Assembly: GCA_020061125.1 (NCBI GenBank)
Contig: JAGUYV010000385.1
Coordinates: forward strand, 1 to 5,508
DNA length: 5,508 bases
DNA from: a bacterium
Lineage (GTDB): Bacteria; UBP15; UBA6099; DSWB01
Direction of reading: 5' to 3'
The translations under genes and the position numbers were made by a program. The notes beneath the pieces are model-generated. The model was not told where the DNA came from. It ran no database searches and saw only the letters and a program-made list of their open reading frames with translations. Shown one piece after another: positions 4,980 through 5,508 of this stretch; the first letter of the stretch is position 1; each line of letters opens with the position of its first letter.

Positions 4980-5508
4980 ACCAGCGCGATACCGTCCTCC
5001 CGTACCTTATTGTAAAGGGGATGCTCCATTTGTTGATAGCCAGAAACATGAACCCGTTTGTGGCCAGATAGACAAAGTCGAGGACGAACGAGGGCGCGCG
5101 CCGGACCAGGAATTTCCACAGCGGTTTGAGCCGCGGATACCGGACCGCGGCGTAAGCCACTTTCTGGATGCGCACGAGTTCGTCTATGCCCGATTGCCTG
5201 ATAACGCTTTTTTTGAGATAGGTGCCCGTGCTTTTGATGTCCGCCTCGGTGCACAGATTCATCTGCGCGGCGGTGTCCGCGATTTTGAGGCCCGGGCTGG
5301 GAGTGAGCACGGTGAAGCGCGGCAGGTCCGCACGCACGGCCGCGTTCAAATCCACGGTGGCCCAGCCGTCAGCCACAGTTTCGCCGGGGATGCCGAGCAT
5401 GTTGAAAGTGAGCAGCTTGATGCCGCGCGCTCGGGCCGCGCGCAGGGTTTCAGCGAGTTGCCGGTTGTCTCCGCCGCGGCGTTCGAGAACGCCCGCGCGC
5501 AGGTCTTC
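4972..5508 (-). CDS. Radical SAM protein, C-terminal part only (partial, N-terminus beyond window)
   Basis: The frame is open from the window edge and ends at a TAG at 4974-4972, giving 178 visible residues. The first part reads like the second half of a radical SAM barrel of the cobalamin-binding type: a helix (ETLRAARARGIK), then LLTFNMLGIPGET at about residues 32-44, the family's 'G-I-P-G-E-T' loop, then a strand and TPSPGLKIADTA, matching the usual 'P-x-P-G-t-x-l' segment. The tail holds a hydrophobic stretch (VLDFVYLATNGFMFLAI, about 146-162), which suggests membrane contact. The CxxxCxxC cluster and any cobalamin domain would lie upstream and are not seen. It is less similar to the two downstream radical SAM proteins than they are to each other. 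The product would be an oxidoreductase or methyltransferase using SAM and a 4Fe-4S cluster; substrate unknown. It is the first visible gene of the operon and overlaps the next by 8 bases. Confidence 0.85.
   Translation of the reverse strand, partial: EDLRAGVLERRGGDNRQLAETLRAARARGIKLLTFNMLGIPGETVADGWATVDLNAAVRADLPRFTVLTPSPGLKIADTAAQMNLCTEADIKSTGTYLKKSVIRQSGIDELVRIQKVAYAAVRYPRLKPLWKFLVRRAPSFVLDFVYLATNGFMFLAINKWSIPFTIRYGRTVSRWYE

Noticed and set aside
4293-5015. Plus-strand open frame of 240 codons opposite the methyltransferase
   Set aside because: Histidine/alanine/glutamine-rich product with no domain; the opposite strand has a coherent methyltransferase.
1409-5508. Assigning specific names such as hpnJ, bchE or fom3 to the radical SAM genes
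   Set aside because: The shared domain layout is common to many families, and nothing in the window gives a substrate-specific signature.
1-5508. tRNA, rRNA, CRISPR array, insertion sequence or attachment site
   Set aside because: No tRNA-like cloverleaf, spaced direct repeats, transposase motifs or terminal inverted repeats were seen by eye, and coding sequence fills almost all of the window.

Overview
The window is a compact, high-GC (visibly GC-rich at third codon positions) bacterial gene cluster, with every supported gene on the minus strand. Read in the direction of transcription (from 5508 down to 1), the order is: the C-terminal part of a radical SAM enzyme (5508-4972, N-terminus off the window); a class I SAM-dependent methyltransferase (4979-4263); two consecutive, clearly paralogous cobalamin-binding-domain radical SAM proteins (4266-2839 and 2842-1409); a tiny two-helix membrane protein (1412-1152); a polytopic membrane protein (1159-404) with a distant resemblance to the CruF/DUF422 carotenoid-biosynthesis family; and, after a 51-base gap, the beginning of a uroporphyrinogen-decarboxylase-like protein (352-1, C-terminus off the window).

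The first six genes are joined by stop/start overlaps of 8, 4, 4, 4 and 8 bases, so they are almost certainly one translationally coupled operon. The seventh has its own good Shine-Dalgarno sequence and follows a small hairpin with no T-tract, so it may be in the same transcript but is translated independently. No promoter is visible; it should lie beyond 5508. No RNA genes, CRISPR array, mobile element or rho-independent terminator was found.

The set of functions (three radical SAM enzymes, at least two with cobalamin-type domains, plus a methyltransferase, two membrane proteins and a UROD-like protein) suggests a pathway that makes or remodels a small molecule or, more likely given the membrane proteins, a membrane lipid, by anaerobic radical and methyl-transfer chemistry. 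That reading is an inference. The substrate cannot be named from the sequence, and I recognise no characterised cluster with this order.

The organism cannot be fixed from this window. Oxygen-sensitive radical SAM enzymes and cobalamin dependence point to an anaerobic or facultatively anaerobic bacterium, with uncultured high-GC lineages (planctomycete/omnitrophote/lentisphaerote-like or deltaproteobacterial) as guesses only. The long plus-strand open frames are antisense shadows typical of GC-rich coding DNA.
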